From: Halomonas borealis
GTDB lineage: Bacteria; Pseudomonadota; Gammaproteobacteria; Pseudomonadales; Halomonadaceae
Assembly (NCBI RefSeq): GCF_004798905.1
Contig: NZ_SDMO01000012.1
Location: 1 to 64,000 of the forward strand
DNA length: 64,000 nucleotides
Direction of reading: 5' to 3'
Shown in pieces: positions 1 to 8,913 of the stretch. Within the stretch, counting starts at the first letter, position 1. Every line of letters begins with the position of its first letter. Below the pieces are notes generated by a model that searched no databases, was not told where the DNA came from, and worked only from the letters and a program-made list of their open reading frames with translations. Position numbers and translations under genes: made by a program.

Positions 1-558
1 ATCTGGGTGCACGCCCAGAAGGACCTGGAACTGCTCACCGAGAACGACCGCACCGAGGAGATCCGCCGCGACAGCGATCTCAAGATCAAGCGCGACCGCA
101 TCGCAGAGATCGACCGCGACGACCATCTCAGCGTGCACGGCGAGCGGCGTACGAAGATCGACGGCGACGATCACCTGAGTGTCGGCCAGACCCGCCACGA
201 GAAGATCGGCCGCTCCCAGCTCGTCGAGGCCGGCAGCGAGGTACACCACAAGGCCGGCATGAAGGTGGTGATCGAAGCCGGCGCCGAGATCACCCTCGAA
301 GCCGGCGGCAGCTTCGTGAAGCTCGATCCCAGTGGCGTGACCATCGTCGGGCCCAGCGTGAAGATCAACTCCGGCGGCAGCCCCGGCAGCGGCACCGGGC
401 AGAGCGTTCAGGCACCGAAGTTGCCGGGGGAGGCGACGGAGGAGCGTCACAAGGTGGTGGCGCCCATTCGGCGTCGTGCCCAGCTCACGTCGTTGCTGAA
501 ACAGCCGGCCAGCTGCGAGATTTGTGAGGAGACCAGCGGCCAGGGGAGTAGCGAGTGA
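1..558 (+). CDS. vgrG: VgrG C-terminal part (T6SS spike), 5' truncated by the window edge
   Basis: The frame is open from base 1, so only the last 185 residues are visible. They match the C-terminal region of VgrG, the trimeric spike at the tip of the T6SS needle: the 'HAQKDLELLTENDRTEEI' segment, then repeated short 'D..H/..V' strands typical of the DUF2345 beta-helix, then a Gly/Ser linker and a basic tail of about 45 residues containing CEIC. The tail is the usual place where a cargo adaptor docks. The stop codon overlaps the GTG start of the next gene (GTGA), so spike and adaptor are translationally coupled. Family assignment is firm; the N-terminal domains lie outside the window. Confidence 0.9.
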   Translation: MWVHAQKDLELLTENDRTEEIRRDSDLKIKRDRIAEIDRDDHLSVHGERRTKIDGDDHLSVGQTRHEKIGRSQLVEAGSEVHHKAGMKVVIEAGAEITLEAGGSFVKLDPSGVTIVGPSVKINSGGSPGSGTGQSVQAPKLPGEATEERHKVVAPIRRRAQLTSLLKQPASCEICEETSGQGSSE

Positions 559-1478
559 GCGCGCCAAGTCACATCACCCATGTACTGGTGGATGGGGCGC
601 GCTATCCGGATGCGCTCAGGCGTCTCTATGCGCGAGACGACCTGGCCGAGATCGAACCGCTCTATCTGCTGACGCGCTTCAAGGACCTTGCGGAGCAAGG
701 CCCCATCCTGGTGGCGCCACGGGACCGGCGTTTCGTTGACGAGATCCTGGCCGAAGGCGACGGCGAGCGGACGCGTGCCATGTCATTACTCTCGAGCCCG
801 GCTTCCACGGGATCCCTGAGCGACCACTTGTTGGGTTTTGTGGAGATCGAAAGCGAGGGGGCGCCCCGGCTGCTGAGATTTGCCGACCCCTTGGTGCTAC
901 GGCATTGGTTGGCGAGTCATGGGGAACGCGTGCCGGTCGATATAATGGGCCCCATCCGTTCCTGGCGCGTGGCGCATTGGGCGCCGGCCTGGAACGAAGA
1001 GGGCGAGCCGGCCTGGCAAGCGTTCGAGGCGGCCGAGCACCCGACGCCGGGAAAAGAGCAAGCATCGAAGGCGCCCGCCATGCTGGCGGCGCCTCAGCGC
1101 GATGCCCTCGACGCGGTGGCCCGTTGGCAGTTCAAGGAACGTTTGTCGGCACATTTCGAGCGGAATGCGGCGGTGCCATGGTCGAGATTGGCTTCTGCCA
1201 TGCGCGGTGACTGGCTGGAGGCCCGCCTGGATGATGCGCTCGTCTGGGGGGCGCAGACGGAGCGGCAACTCGCTATTTGGGCAGAGCTGGCTCTGCATTG
1301 GGGGGCCGATTTCGTAACGGCGACGGATGGTCCTTATGCCCGCTGGGTGGCGGGTGACGCCTCCCGTGGCAGGCTGCCACGCCAGCAACAGTTGTATACA
1401 CTCGATGACTGGTGCCGCTCGGGTAAGGCGCACCAGGAGAATGGACACCGGACCACAAGGACGTCATCCCATGTCTGA
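555..1478 (+). CDS. DUF4123-domain T6SS effector adaptor/chaperone
   Basis: A 307-aa soluble protein starting at GTG 555, overlapping the vgrG stop. The N-terminal half ('THVLVDGARYPDAL' followed by 'EIEPLYLL' and 'GPILVAP') has the pattern of DUF4123 proteins (Tap-1/Tec), which load specific effectors onto a cognate VgrG. The C-terminal third is Trp- and Arg-rich and probably contacts the effector. Its end overlaps the effector start by 8 bases. The order vgrG, DUF4123, effector is the classic arrangement, so its client should be the next gene. Family call is strong; the partner is inferred from position. Confidence 0.85.
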   Translation: MSAPSHITHVLVDGARYPDALRRLYARDDLAEIEPLYLLTRFKDLAEQGPILVAPRDRRFVDEILAEGDGERTRAMSLLSSPASTGSLSDHLLGFVEIESEGAPRLLRFADPLVLRHWLASHGERVPVDIMGPIRSWRVAHWAPAWNEEGEPAWQAFEAAEHPTPGKEQASKAPAMLAAPQRDALDAVARWQFKERLSAHFERNAAVPWSRLASAMRGDWLEARLDDALVWGAQTERQLAIWAELALHWGADFVTATDGPYARWVAGDASRGRLPRQQQLYTLDDWCRSGKAHQENGHRTTRTSSHV

Positions 1479-4400
1479 TCGACACGCCCAGCAGGATGCG
1501 CGTGATGCCGAGTTCGACGAGACGCCGTTCAGCTCGGCCGGCATGTGCCCGTTGAATATCGAAGCCGCCATCTTTCCGGTGCGCTACGCGATTGATGAAA
1601 GTGCCGGTAAACAAGGTGCTGACACACGGGGGGCCGATGACCCGAGTACACCCGACGAGGAAAAGGCGCAGGGGCCGCATCCCTTGCCGGAAAGCTGGCA
1701 GGGGGCTTCACATCCCGAGCTCCATACTCGCGATTATTGCCTGCGCCAACTGCGTGATGGCTGGCTGTACGTCTGGGACGAGACCGACGAAACCTTTCAT
1801 GAATACCGTATCGAGGGGCATCAGTTTACTCGTATCTCCTGGTCAGGAGACGTGGGCACGCAACAGCCCGATGAACGGACTGACGAGGGCGAGACCAGGC
1901 CTTATCTGCTTTATCCGTGCCGTAACCGCCTCTGGCTCGCTTATTCATGCGTCCAGTGGACATGGCGCATCTGTGAACACATGCGCTCGAGTGCGTCTTC
2001 CCGAGACCGCTTCATGCGGCCACTCAGTGTTCGTGCGGCCATCGAAGCTCCCGAGTCCACGTCCCATGTCGGCCCACTGACCGAACTGGGCTCGCACGTG
2101 GCCGACATCAGCCCTCAAGGGGTGGTTCGCGACTTCGAATCCACCACGGTGATGACGCGCGCACTGACCGAAGAAGAGCAGGAAGGGGGCGAGACGTCGG
2201 CCTACACCACTCTGGCCTTTAAGCCCGAGATCAGCCAGGACGCGGTGCTGGCCAAGGTGCCCAACAAGGATGAGGCGCTGTTCGTGGCACTGGATGATGA
2301 CCTGGGCATGGTCAATGACCTGACCATGCAACTACTGGGCATTGAGGCGGCTTACGAGATGTTCGAGGACGAGCATGGCCATCGCCTCAAGACCGCTCTG
2401 ATGGTGCAGCGGCTGTGCGGCATCAGCGAAAGCGAGCTTCCCGCGGCGGTACGTGACGACCCGGATCAGCAACGTCAGGCCATCGAACGACTCGGCGATT
2501 ACTACGATCTAACCCGGGCTAGCCGCACCAGTGGCATGGGCCCGGGGCCCAACCCTGTCCCTGAGCAACTGGACGCTCTGGAGGCCGAGCTCCGGGAGCT
2601 GGGGGTCGATCCCGAAGCGGATACAGACCTCGAGGCCTGGCAGGACAAACTGGTGTGGCGCAACGATGTACGGTATGACGAGGCGCTGGCCTATATCCAG
2701 ACTCATCAGCCTGAACTCGAACGGCTGGAGCAGCAGCGCGAGCAATGCCGCGAAGACCTGACCACTTGGCTGGAACGTCTACCGCTCTCGGCTCAGGAAC
2801 TGTGCTTCGATGGCTGCAATGTGCGCCAGACACAGGCGCTGATCGAGTTCTCCGAGCTGGTCGCCAACGCGCTGGGTGCCAGTGAGGCAGGACAGCAATG
2901 GCTCACCGAGCGTGGGCGCGAGCGAGACCATCTCGTCGGCCTGGCGTTGTTCAACTTTTCGCCCGAGTTGGCGGAAGCCCTGACCACTATCGCCGGCAAC
3001 TTTATCGAGACCGGCCAGGCGGATGGACTGGAGGGGGCGAGCGCGACGAGCCTGGCCGCAAGGGCCAGCGAGGTCAAAGCGGTACTGGAGCTCGATCACG
3101 TCAAGGAAAGCCGTCTCTACCAGGCCCTGGCGCCCCACGTCAGAACCTTCCAGGATGTGTTGATCGCCGCCGTGAAAGAGCCAGCTAAGCTGGCCTGGGA
3201 GAAGGTGGCCTACCAACTGCTCGCGGCGACAGGGTCGGGGGCCAATGTGAGTGAAGCGCCTCTGGCACGCGGGATGTCTCAGAGCCTGCAGGTGGCGTTT
3301 CTCCACCCCGATAATGCCGCCCGTAGTACCCAGCTGGTGCGCACGGGCGGCTATGACACCCATCATCGCCAATGGCAGGGCAAGATGTTGCGCCTGCAGA
3401 ATCGTATTGATGGGCTACGTCAGACGCTGCAGCGCCCGGCGTCGCCGCAGGATCGTGCCGCCCAGATCCGCAACCTCAACAAGGAGCAGCAAGCGCTGGA
3501 GGAGCTGACGACCCGCCTGCCCAAACGGATCGTGGCGCAACAGCCAGGCAGCCCTGGTGGCCCCGCCGAAACCCTGGGCTTGGATGAAATCCGCGAACAG
3601 AACCGCCTGAAGCTGGAGCAGGGCGCCGCTGCTGCCAAGGCCCGCATGAGTCACTGGATGAACCGCTACGGCGGCGGCTTACCGCTGCTGGTTGCCGGGC
3701 TCAACCTGCTGAACGTGGGTGCCACCGTGCTGACGATTGAGCGTGAGGGCCTGAATGACGACAACGCCCAATCGCTGACCAGCTCGCTGGCCTACACCAC
3801 CAGCGCCGTGATAGCGCTCTGGGTGACGCCCTATTGGAATAAGCATGCAACGCGAGTGGGTTCCTTGGGTAAAGGAACGGCTGAGTTGGCTAGAAAAGGG
3901 GTCAGTGAATGGAGGGTGGCCAGTAATACTGCTTTCGCCCGCACCGCCGCCAAGCTCACCACCCGAGTGGCGGGAATGGCCGCCTTTGGTGCGATTGGGG
4001 GGGCAGTAGAGGCTTGGCAGGTTTTTGGTCAGTTAGGCAGTGCCACTAGCTCGCAAGAGCAAGCTGCGTTGATTAGTAAAGGTCTAGCTTCTGCGGTGCC
4101 AGCCGGGGTCTTTACCGCTCAAATGGGAGGTGCTCTGGTTGGTCGGCTTCTCAATTATGGTTTTGCCTGGATCATGGCGCCCTGGATTGCCTGGGTATTC
4201 TTCATTGCCGGGGTGGTTTATCTCTTTTCCTCCTACTTTGCAAGTTACTTTCACCGCGAGGGTATCCGTCTCTGGCTGTATCAATGCCATTGGGGCAATG
4301 CGCCAAGATGGCTGAAAACGGATGAAGGCCAAACCGATGAGTGGCGAGCCTTGATGGAAGCACTCAGCCAGCCTTCGGTCCGCCTCGAGCCGGTAACCAA

Positions 4401-4830
4401 GCTCGGATACGAAGGTCGGGCACAGACTCTGATCCATCAGGGGTATTGGCTCAAGATTGCGTTGCCTTCGATGCTGGCGGGAGAAACCATCCGGCTATCC
4501 ACTAACGCGGGCCGTGGCTTCTGGGCGCCGGCGTCGAGTTTCACAGAGCGCGCCGTGCATTCCGCAGGCAAGCTGCCATCCTCGACAGCATATGAGGCGC
4601 AGGAGTCGCGTATATGGCAAGCTTGGCTACCTGCAGATGCACAAGCACCCGATGCACCTTTCTCACTATCGGTCGATTATCCAGACTCGTTTCTGGCGTC
4701 TCCCGGCAGTGCAGACTTTGTCTTTTATAAAGACGAGGCAGGTGAAGGCGATTATAGCCCTGATTTTTCGGAAGGTTTGTCAATTAGCCATCCAAAAAGC
4801 AGTTTTCTGAAGTTAACGGTTCCTGGATGA
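1471..4830 (+). CDS. VasX-like T6SS effector with MIX motif and membrane-inserting C-terminal half
   Basis: A 1119-aa protein. ATG 1471 is preferred because AAGGA lies 9 bases upstream; in-frame starts at 1441 and 1327 would lengthen it. Residues 94-102 (LRDGWLYVW) fit the MIX motif hRxGhhYhh that marks secreted T6SS effectors, and the N-terminal 250 residues resemble the VasX N-terminal region. A helical, coiled-coil-prone section lies around 640-730. Several hydrophobic segments lie between about 735 and 935, followed by a C-terminal domain of about 180 residues. VasX of Vibrio cholerae is a pore-forming, colicin-like toxin, so membrane permeabilisation is the likely activity. GC content falls toward the 3' end, continuing into the next gene, which suggests acquisition of the toxin end. 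Confidence 0.85.
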   Translation: MSDRHAQQDARDAEFDETPFSSAGMCPLNIEAAIFPVRYAIDESAGKQGADTRGADDPSTPDEEKAQGPHPLPESWQGASHPELHTRDYCLRQLRDGWLYVWDETDETFHEYRIEGHQFTRISWSGDVGTQQPDERTDEGETRPYLLYPCRNRLWLAYSCVQWTWRICEHMRSSASSRDRFMRPLSVRAAIEAPESTSHVGPLTELGSHVADISPQGVVRDFESTTVMTRALTEEEQEGGETSAYTTLAFKPEISQDAVLAKVPNKDEALFVALDDDLGMVNDLTMQLLGIEAAYEMFEDEHGHRLKTALMVQRLCGISESELPAAVRDDPDQQRQAIERLGDYYDLTRASRTSGMGPGPNPVPEQLDALEAELRELGVDPEADTDLEAWQDKLVWRNDVRYDEALAYIQTHQPELERLEQQREQCREDLTTWLERLPLSAQELCFDGCNVRQTQALIEFSELVANALGASEAGQQWLTERGRERDHLVGLALFNFSPELAEALTTIAGNFIETGQADGLEGASATSLAARASEVKAVLELDHVKESRLYQALAPHVRTFQDVLIAAVKEPAKLAWEKVAYQLLAATGSGANVSEAPLARGMSQSLQVAFLHPDNAARSTQLVRTGGYDTHHRQWQGKMLRLQNRIDGLRQTLQRPASPQDRAAQIRNLNKEQQALEELTTRLPKRIVAQQPGSPGGPAETLGLDEIREQNRLKLEQGAAAAKARMSHWMNRYGGGLPLLVAGLNLLNVGATVLTIEREGLNDDNAQSLTSSLAYTTSAVIALWVTPYWNKHATRVGSLGKGTAELARKGVSEWRVASNTAFARTAAKLTTRVAGMAAFGAIGGAVEAWQVFGQLGSATSSQEQAALISKGLASAVPAGVFTAQMGGALVGRLLNYGFAWIMAPWIAWVFFIAGVVYLFSSYFASYFHREGIRLWLYQCHWGNAPRWLKTDEGQTDEWRALMEALSQPSVRLEPVTKLGYEGRAQTLIHQGYWLKIALPSMLAGETIRLSTNAGRGFWAPASSFTERAVHSAGKLPSSTAYEAQESRIWQAWLPADAQAPDAPFSLSVDYPDSFLASPGSADFVFYKDEAGEGDYSPDFSEGLSISHPKSSFLKLTVPG

Positions 4831-4887
4831 TATCGCCGATTGTGATGTTTTGGAATGATGCTTTTCATATATAAGGTGTTGGAAGCG

Positions 4888-5634
4888 ATGTGGTTTATAC
4901 AGCCGGAAAAAAACTATGCTCCTGAAATGCCATGGGGGCGCACCGATGAGTCGGAGTGCATGAGCTGGCAGGTTCGGGTCAGGGATTATAACACAGCAGG
5001 AGCGAATGCTCTTTTTATTGTTGTTTTTTGTATTTATATGATTTTTTTTTATAGCCTTTTGTTTTTTGCTAGCGATTATTATAGTAATTGGCTGGCGGTG
5101 GCTACATGTATAGGTTTTTTTGTTTCGACTTTTGCGTTGATGGGTATGACCCACCAGACCTCCATTATCGTCTATCGCTTGACGGATAAAGGTTATGAGA
5201 AAATCTCGTGGAAGCCGCAGATTGATGCGGTAAAGCCGGTGATGAAATGGACCGCCATTGTGTCAGGCGTCGCGGTGTTTGTTGCCTCACTGTATGACCC
5301 TTCCTTCCTGCTCGGTTTGGTCGGTCCGGCTGGTTTTGGCTTGATGGCATTGTTGATGGGAAATTCCAAAGGGTACCAGGAATTAGTTCGTAATGCGCAA
5401 CATGAGACTTACGATTGGGATGAGGTGGAGGAAATCGCATATTGGGGTAAACGCCGTCTCGTAGGGTTGAAAATGAGCTATGAAAGTGATGAAGGTGACC
5501 CATACTCCATTTATCAAAAGCTTTATTTTAAGCGTGATAACATGGCTGATTGCCTGAGTTTTATCCGCCAGAAGGCCTCTTCCGTTGAATATGTGGAAAG
5601 AAAACTCAATGTTTATGAATCCTTTGCTACCTGA
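4888..5634 (+). CDS. Membrane protein, candidate immunity protein for the VasX-like effector
   Basis: A 248-aa protein with about four hydrophobic segments in two pairs (roughly residues 39-85 and 120-160) and a charged cytoplasmic C-terminal domain of about 90 residues. The start at 4888 (MWFIQPEKNY) looks natural, with AAGG 11 bases upstream; an in-frame ATG pair at 4855 is possible. The first half is strikingly AT-rich compared with its neighbours, a sign of horizontal transfer. I do not recognise the family by name. It is called immunity because it follows a pore-forming T6SS effector directly on the same strand, as TsiV2 follows VasX; that role is inference. Confidence 0.6.
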   Translation: MWFIQPEKNYAPEMPWGRTDESECMSWQVRVRDYNTAGANALFIVVFCIYMIFFYSLLFFASDYYSNWLAVATCIGFFVSTFALMGMTHQTSIIVYRLTDKGYEKISWKPQIDAVKPVMKWTAIVSGVAVFVASLYDPSFLLGLVGPAGFGLMALLMGNSKGYQELVRNAQHETYDWDEVEEIAYWGKRRLVGLKMSYESDEGDPYSIYQKLYFKRDNMADCLSFIRQKASSVEYVERKLNVYESFAT

Positions 5635-5705
5635 TCATCAATGATTCATCACGCTCCACTGTGACGTCACGGCAAGGACGCCGACTGACCATTTCTCACT
5701 GACTC

Positions 5706-5748
5706 CGCCAGGGAAGGCTTGCTGTGTCTTCCCCGGCGGTAGCGTGCT
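5706..5748 (+). repeat. Intergenic repeat, copy 1
   Basis: The block opens with CGCCAGGGAAGGC and closes with GCGGTAGCGTGC. The same two ends at nearly the same spacing recur at 7438-7480. A shared GACGTCAC lies 40-55 bases upstream of each copy (about 5661 and 7383). The copies sit in front of separate effector/immunity-like units, which fits duplication of a module. Confidence 0.6.
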
Positions 5749-5851
5749 CAACAACCGGCTGAACGAACATGGCCACCGTCTCAAGACCGCCCTGGTGGTG
5801 CTGCGGTATCTAGGGCTCCTGAATATTCCTCTGGTGCAGGGTCCCGGATGA
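5748..5851 (+). pseudogene. Remnant resembling an internal piece of a VasX-like effector
   Basis: In the frame ending with TGA at 5849-5851 this encodes 'NEHGHRLKTALVVLR', nearly the same as 'DEHGHRLKTALMVQR' in the intact effector (nucleotides 2368-2412). No usable start or further effector sequence surrounds it. It appears to be a leftover from a second effector gene. The match is short but almost exact in order, so common origin is likely; extent beyond the match is uncertain. Confidence 0.55.
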
Positions 5852-6189
5852 TCGCCTCGCCTATAGAAATTATCCTCTTCTTTGGCCTGCGGTTGCCCGA
5901 TAAGTGGCACCGTATGGGCGTGCCCACGGTACCAGGATTCGGCGATGTGCCCGCCGACTGGCTCGTGGCCAACCAGGCGGGTTTCCACCATGAACCGGAC
6001 TTTCAACGCGCTTACCATCGCGGAGAGTCGCTGGTACGCCTGAGCCTGGAAGACGTCGAGGGTAAGGGCAGTATTGAGTACTGGGACTCCGCCGAGCGCA
6101 AGCATCGAGAATTGGATGGCCGGGTCAGCCTGCTGGCGCAGCCGGCGACCCTGACCTGGCCCTGGGACAAGCAAGGAGGCAGGATATGA
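5848..6189 (+). CDS. Small protein of unknown function, possibly the 3' end of a lost T6SS effector
   Basis: A 113-aa reading frame whose ATG overlaps the stop of the upstream remnant and whose stop overlaps the start of the next gene (ATGA). It has no signal peptide and no transmembrane segment apart from a weakly hydrophobic start. The middle ('SLVRLSLEDVEGKGSIEYW') reads like beta-sheet. I do not recognise it. Position just before an immunity-like gene suggests either the surviving C-terminus of an effector or a small partner protein. Codon use is like a real gene, so it is kept as a CDS with modest confidence. Confidence 0.45.
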   Translation: MIASPIEIILFFGLRLPDKWHRMGVPTVPGFGDVPADWLVANQAGFHHEPDFQRAYHRGESLVRLSLEDVEGKGSIEYWDSAERKHRELDGRVSLLAQPATLTWPWDKQGGRI

Positions 6190-7364
6190 GCGACGCTGCG
6201 AAGCTGGAAGATCAGGAGGGGTACGAGGAGACGGCCTTCACGGCCGAGAGTATCCCTCGCCAGGCGCCGCCGCCCCCCAAGGGCAAGCTCGGTAAGCTGG
6301 GTGACGCCTTCGATATGGCGCGCCTTCCATGGGGACATTATATTGGCGTCAACCCTTCTCAGTTCGAATATGAGTATTCGGAGTCCTGGTACATGCCTTA
6401 TGAGTATATGGGGGGGGCTTTCATGACTACAATATGATCAACGAGCTGCGTTGGTCAAAGTTTGTCGATGAAGATATTAGTTTGATTTATCGATTCTTTC
6501 GTTTCTGGTTCGTTTTCTGGACGCATCTTTTAAGTTTTGTTGGGGGCGGGCTGGTTTGTTACTGGTGTAGTGGCTGTTTGTACTATCTTGTTTCTATTTG
6601 CCGCAGATACCATTCTGGCCGCGTTAACGCCTCTAGCCATCGTGGTGGGGGTTTGCGGAGTTTGTACTGTGCTGAGAAGGCTCTTCGAAACTCAAAGCAT
6701 TCGTTTCTACAAGAGCAACAAGAACTGGTCGGACGATGTCGCCTTCTGTCGGCGTTCCGGCCTGGTCAAGAGCTTTCAGGGCAACTTCCCCTTCTATGAG
6801 TTCGATGCCTTTATCGAGATGGCGGCGGACATGAAGGGTAACCAGCGCCACACCCTCAAGGTGCGTCATCGCTATCCGCAGTTCAGCAAGGACAAGCGCA
6901 ACGGCCTGCCGCTGGAATTCACCTTCCCCACCGGTACCGGCAGCATCGCCGAGCGCTATGCCATGTGGGACATGCTGGGCCGCTTCATGGATGTCAGCCA
7001 GCCGCTGCCGGACATTCCCCGGCTGGAGCCGTTTCGTCATCTCGACCCGACCACCCGGGCCTTCGACGAGGCCGGCAAGCGTGGCCGTCCGGCCACCTAC
7101 TGGCGCGATCTCTACGCGAAGGTGGATGAGAAGGAACTGAATCGGCTTCGTGACGAACATCACGCGAAGGTGAACGCCGCCCCCTGGGGCAGCCGTCCTG
7201 ACTTGATGGCCCAGTCGGTGCCGGGCTATGAGGACAGCTACACCGCCGAACCCGAAGACGTGAACGCCTACGCGCATGCGCCCACCAAGGATGTGCGCTT
7301 CGTGGAGCGGCCTCGTGCGGTCTCATCGAATGGCGCTGCAGAACAGCAGGATCATCGGGACTAG
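6186..7364 (+). pseudogene. Immunity-like membrane protein gene broken by two frameshifts at G runs
   Basis: Strong ribosome site (GGAGG) before ATG 6186. Reading frame A runs to a stop at 6435. A second frame entered in the G8 run at 6410-6417 continues the protein sensibly ('HDYNMINELRW', then aromatic hydrophobic residues) to about 6540, where frame A resumes near a G5 run at 6542-6546 and runs to 7364. Joined, it would encode about 392 residues: an acidic/Pro-rich start, hydrophobic helices, and a cytoplasmic domain. The two shifts are opposite, so the last segment is back in the starting frame. It resembles the DUF6708-type proteins found beside VasX-like toxins; that family name is tentative. 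It may be phase-variable, decayed, or affected by homopolymer sequencing error. Confidence 0.6.
6410..6417 (+). repeat. Poly-G run (G8) at a frame break
   Basis: Eight consecutive G at Gly codons just before the first hydrophobic part of the protein. Nine or six G would keep the downstream frame open; with eight, translation ends at 6435. Confidence 0.8.
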
Positions 7365-7437
7365 CGTACTTCTGTAACCAACGACGTCACCGGGCATGAC
7401 ACCATCAAGGGACAGGCACACCGTCCCCATATCACCT

Positions 7438-7480
7438 CGCCAGGGAAGGCGCGTCGTCGTCTCCTTGGCGGTAGCGTGCC
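7438..7480 (+). repeat. Intergenic repeat, copy 2
   Basis: Second copy of the block at 5706-5748, with the same opening CGCCAGGGAAGGC and closing GCGGTAGCGTGC, directly before the next immunity-like gene. The surrounding gap 7365-7491 has no other gene-like content. Confidence 0.6.
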
Positions 7481-7711
7481 AGAGAAGTCTTATGACCACC
7501 CAAGCCAAGGAACAGGACGCTGCCGCCATGGCGCTGCGCGCCGGTGAGCATCTGACGCGCGGCGCCAATGAGCTTTATGCCCTAAGCCCTAGGCCCATTC
7601 CCCTGGGGCCTACGGCGGGTGTCGGGGCGGATGTAGGCCGCCTGGTTTATCGTCGAGACAAGGCGACGCTGGACCTGCTGCATAACGTCAGCCGCAACGG
7701 CATGTTGGCTT

Positions 7712-7721
7712 GGGGGGGGGG
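7712..7721 (+). repeat. Poly-G run (G10), in frame
   Basis: Ten G encoding part of Trp-Gly-Gly-Gly at the start of the first membrane helix. The frame is open across it in this sequence, but any one-base change would close it. Confidence 0.8.
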
Positions 7722-7819
7722 AGTAGTAGGTATGTTCCTCTTCTTGATGTTTGTTTGGGCTTCGGCCGTCTTTATGGTCTTTTATGGGGGCTTTACTTGG
7801 GGTAATGCTTTGGGGATAT

Positions 7820-7830
7820 GGGGGGGGGGG
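7820..7830 (+). repeat. Poly-G run (G11), causing the frame break
   Basis: Eleven G at the start of a later membrane helix; one base out of frame for the downstream coding part. This is the longest homopolymer I noticed in the window. Confidence 0.8.
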
Positions 7831-8913
7831 CTATGCGATGCTGTTGTTTTTTGGCGCCTTGCTTCTGCTTCCCGATCTCGCCATACGCAGCACTGCCCCG
7901 GTACGCTTCCATCGCCAGCGCCGCGAGGTGGCCTTCGTGGTGGAACACCCTGGACGTAGGGTCTTCTTGCCGTCCCCCAGCGCGGATTTGATGTATGGGT
8001 TCTGGTTTGCGCTGTTTTCCATTAGTGGTGCCGTCGCGTTAGTTGGTCTCGGCTTTTTGGAGGCAGAGGAGAAATTTCTGGGGCCAACTGGCATTACCTG
8101 GATGGCAATGCTTCACCTGGTGGTCTTGCCGGCTTTAGCCGTCGGCTATGTGGCGCTGTATCGCGGAATTCGCCGCCTGGCTGGCTGGCGCAAGGAAACC
8201 GTCTTCGTGCCCTGGGAGGACGTGGTGGCGGTGGCCACGCGCAATATGGCGGTGACGGTTGGTGGTCCGGCGGGTATCGGCTGGCAGCTGCATATCCTGC
8301 CGCCGGACCCGGAGCGCCCGGGCTATAGCCTGGCGGGGGCAGGCATCGAGGTCGGCGTGACCGGCCTGCAGATGGCCTTGATGCAATGGGAGCAGATTCG
8401 TCGCTATATGGAAGAAGGCTCTGAGGCGGTGCCCGAACGCGCCGATGACTACAGCGTGGCCTGGTACAAGGACGAGATGGCTCGGCAGAGGCGGCGCCAC
8501 GAGCGGGAGGGCAAGCCGTTCTGGCGCTACCGCCTGGGCCGCTGGATGGAGCTTGGCTACTTCGCCAGCTGGTACACCGAGTACCGGGTCAACCACGTGC
8601 TGCCCAAGGCCATCCCCAAGGGGTGGATACAGGAGTGGTCCAAGTCGCTGCCCAAAGAGGACTGGGCGCAACCTTCCGAAGACCTTAGCGAACTGAGCCG
8701 TCAGGTAACGGCCGCCTACGAGCGTGGCGAGACCTTCCTCGACCTGGGACCGGTGGAGGAACGTTTCGGTCACGCGAATGCCGGCGAGACGCCTAAGCCC
8801 GCCTATCATAGCGTGCCTTTTGCCGCCCACGTGGGATGAAGCTTGGTTGGCGTGCTGGTGGAGGCATATGCGTGAGCTGCAGTGGTGTGGCGATCGTTTT
8901 CTCCTACGAGGAG

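Larger units (their letters stand above)
7492..8839 (+). pseudogene. Second immunity-like membrane protein gene, broken at a G11 run (possible phase-variable gene)
   Basis: Starts at ATG 7492. The first frame encodes a soluble start, then 'LAWGGGVVGMF' over a G10 run and a hydrophobic helix pair, up to a G11 run at 7820-7830. There the frame is lost: unshifted reading ends at 7959, while the frame one base later continues the membrane region ('GYAMLLFFGALLLL') and a long cytoplasmic domain to 8839. Ten or thirteen G would give one protein of about 448 residues. The C-terminal part includes 'PVRFHRQRREVAFV' and 'VFVPWEDVVAVA', a layout I associate with DUF6708-type T6SS-linked proteins (tentative). 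In the state shown here the gene is off. Confidence 0.65.
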
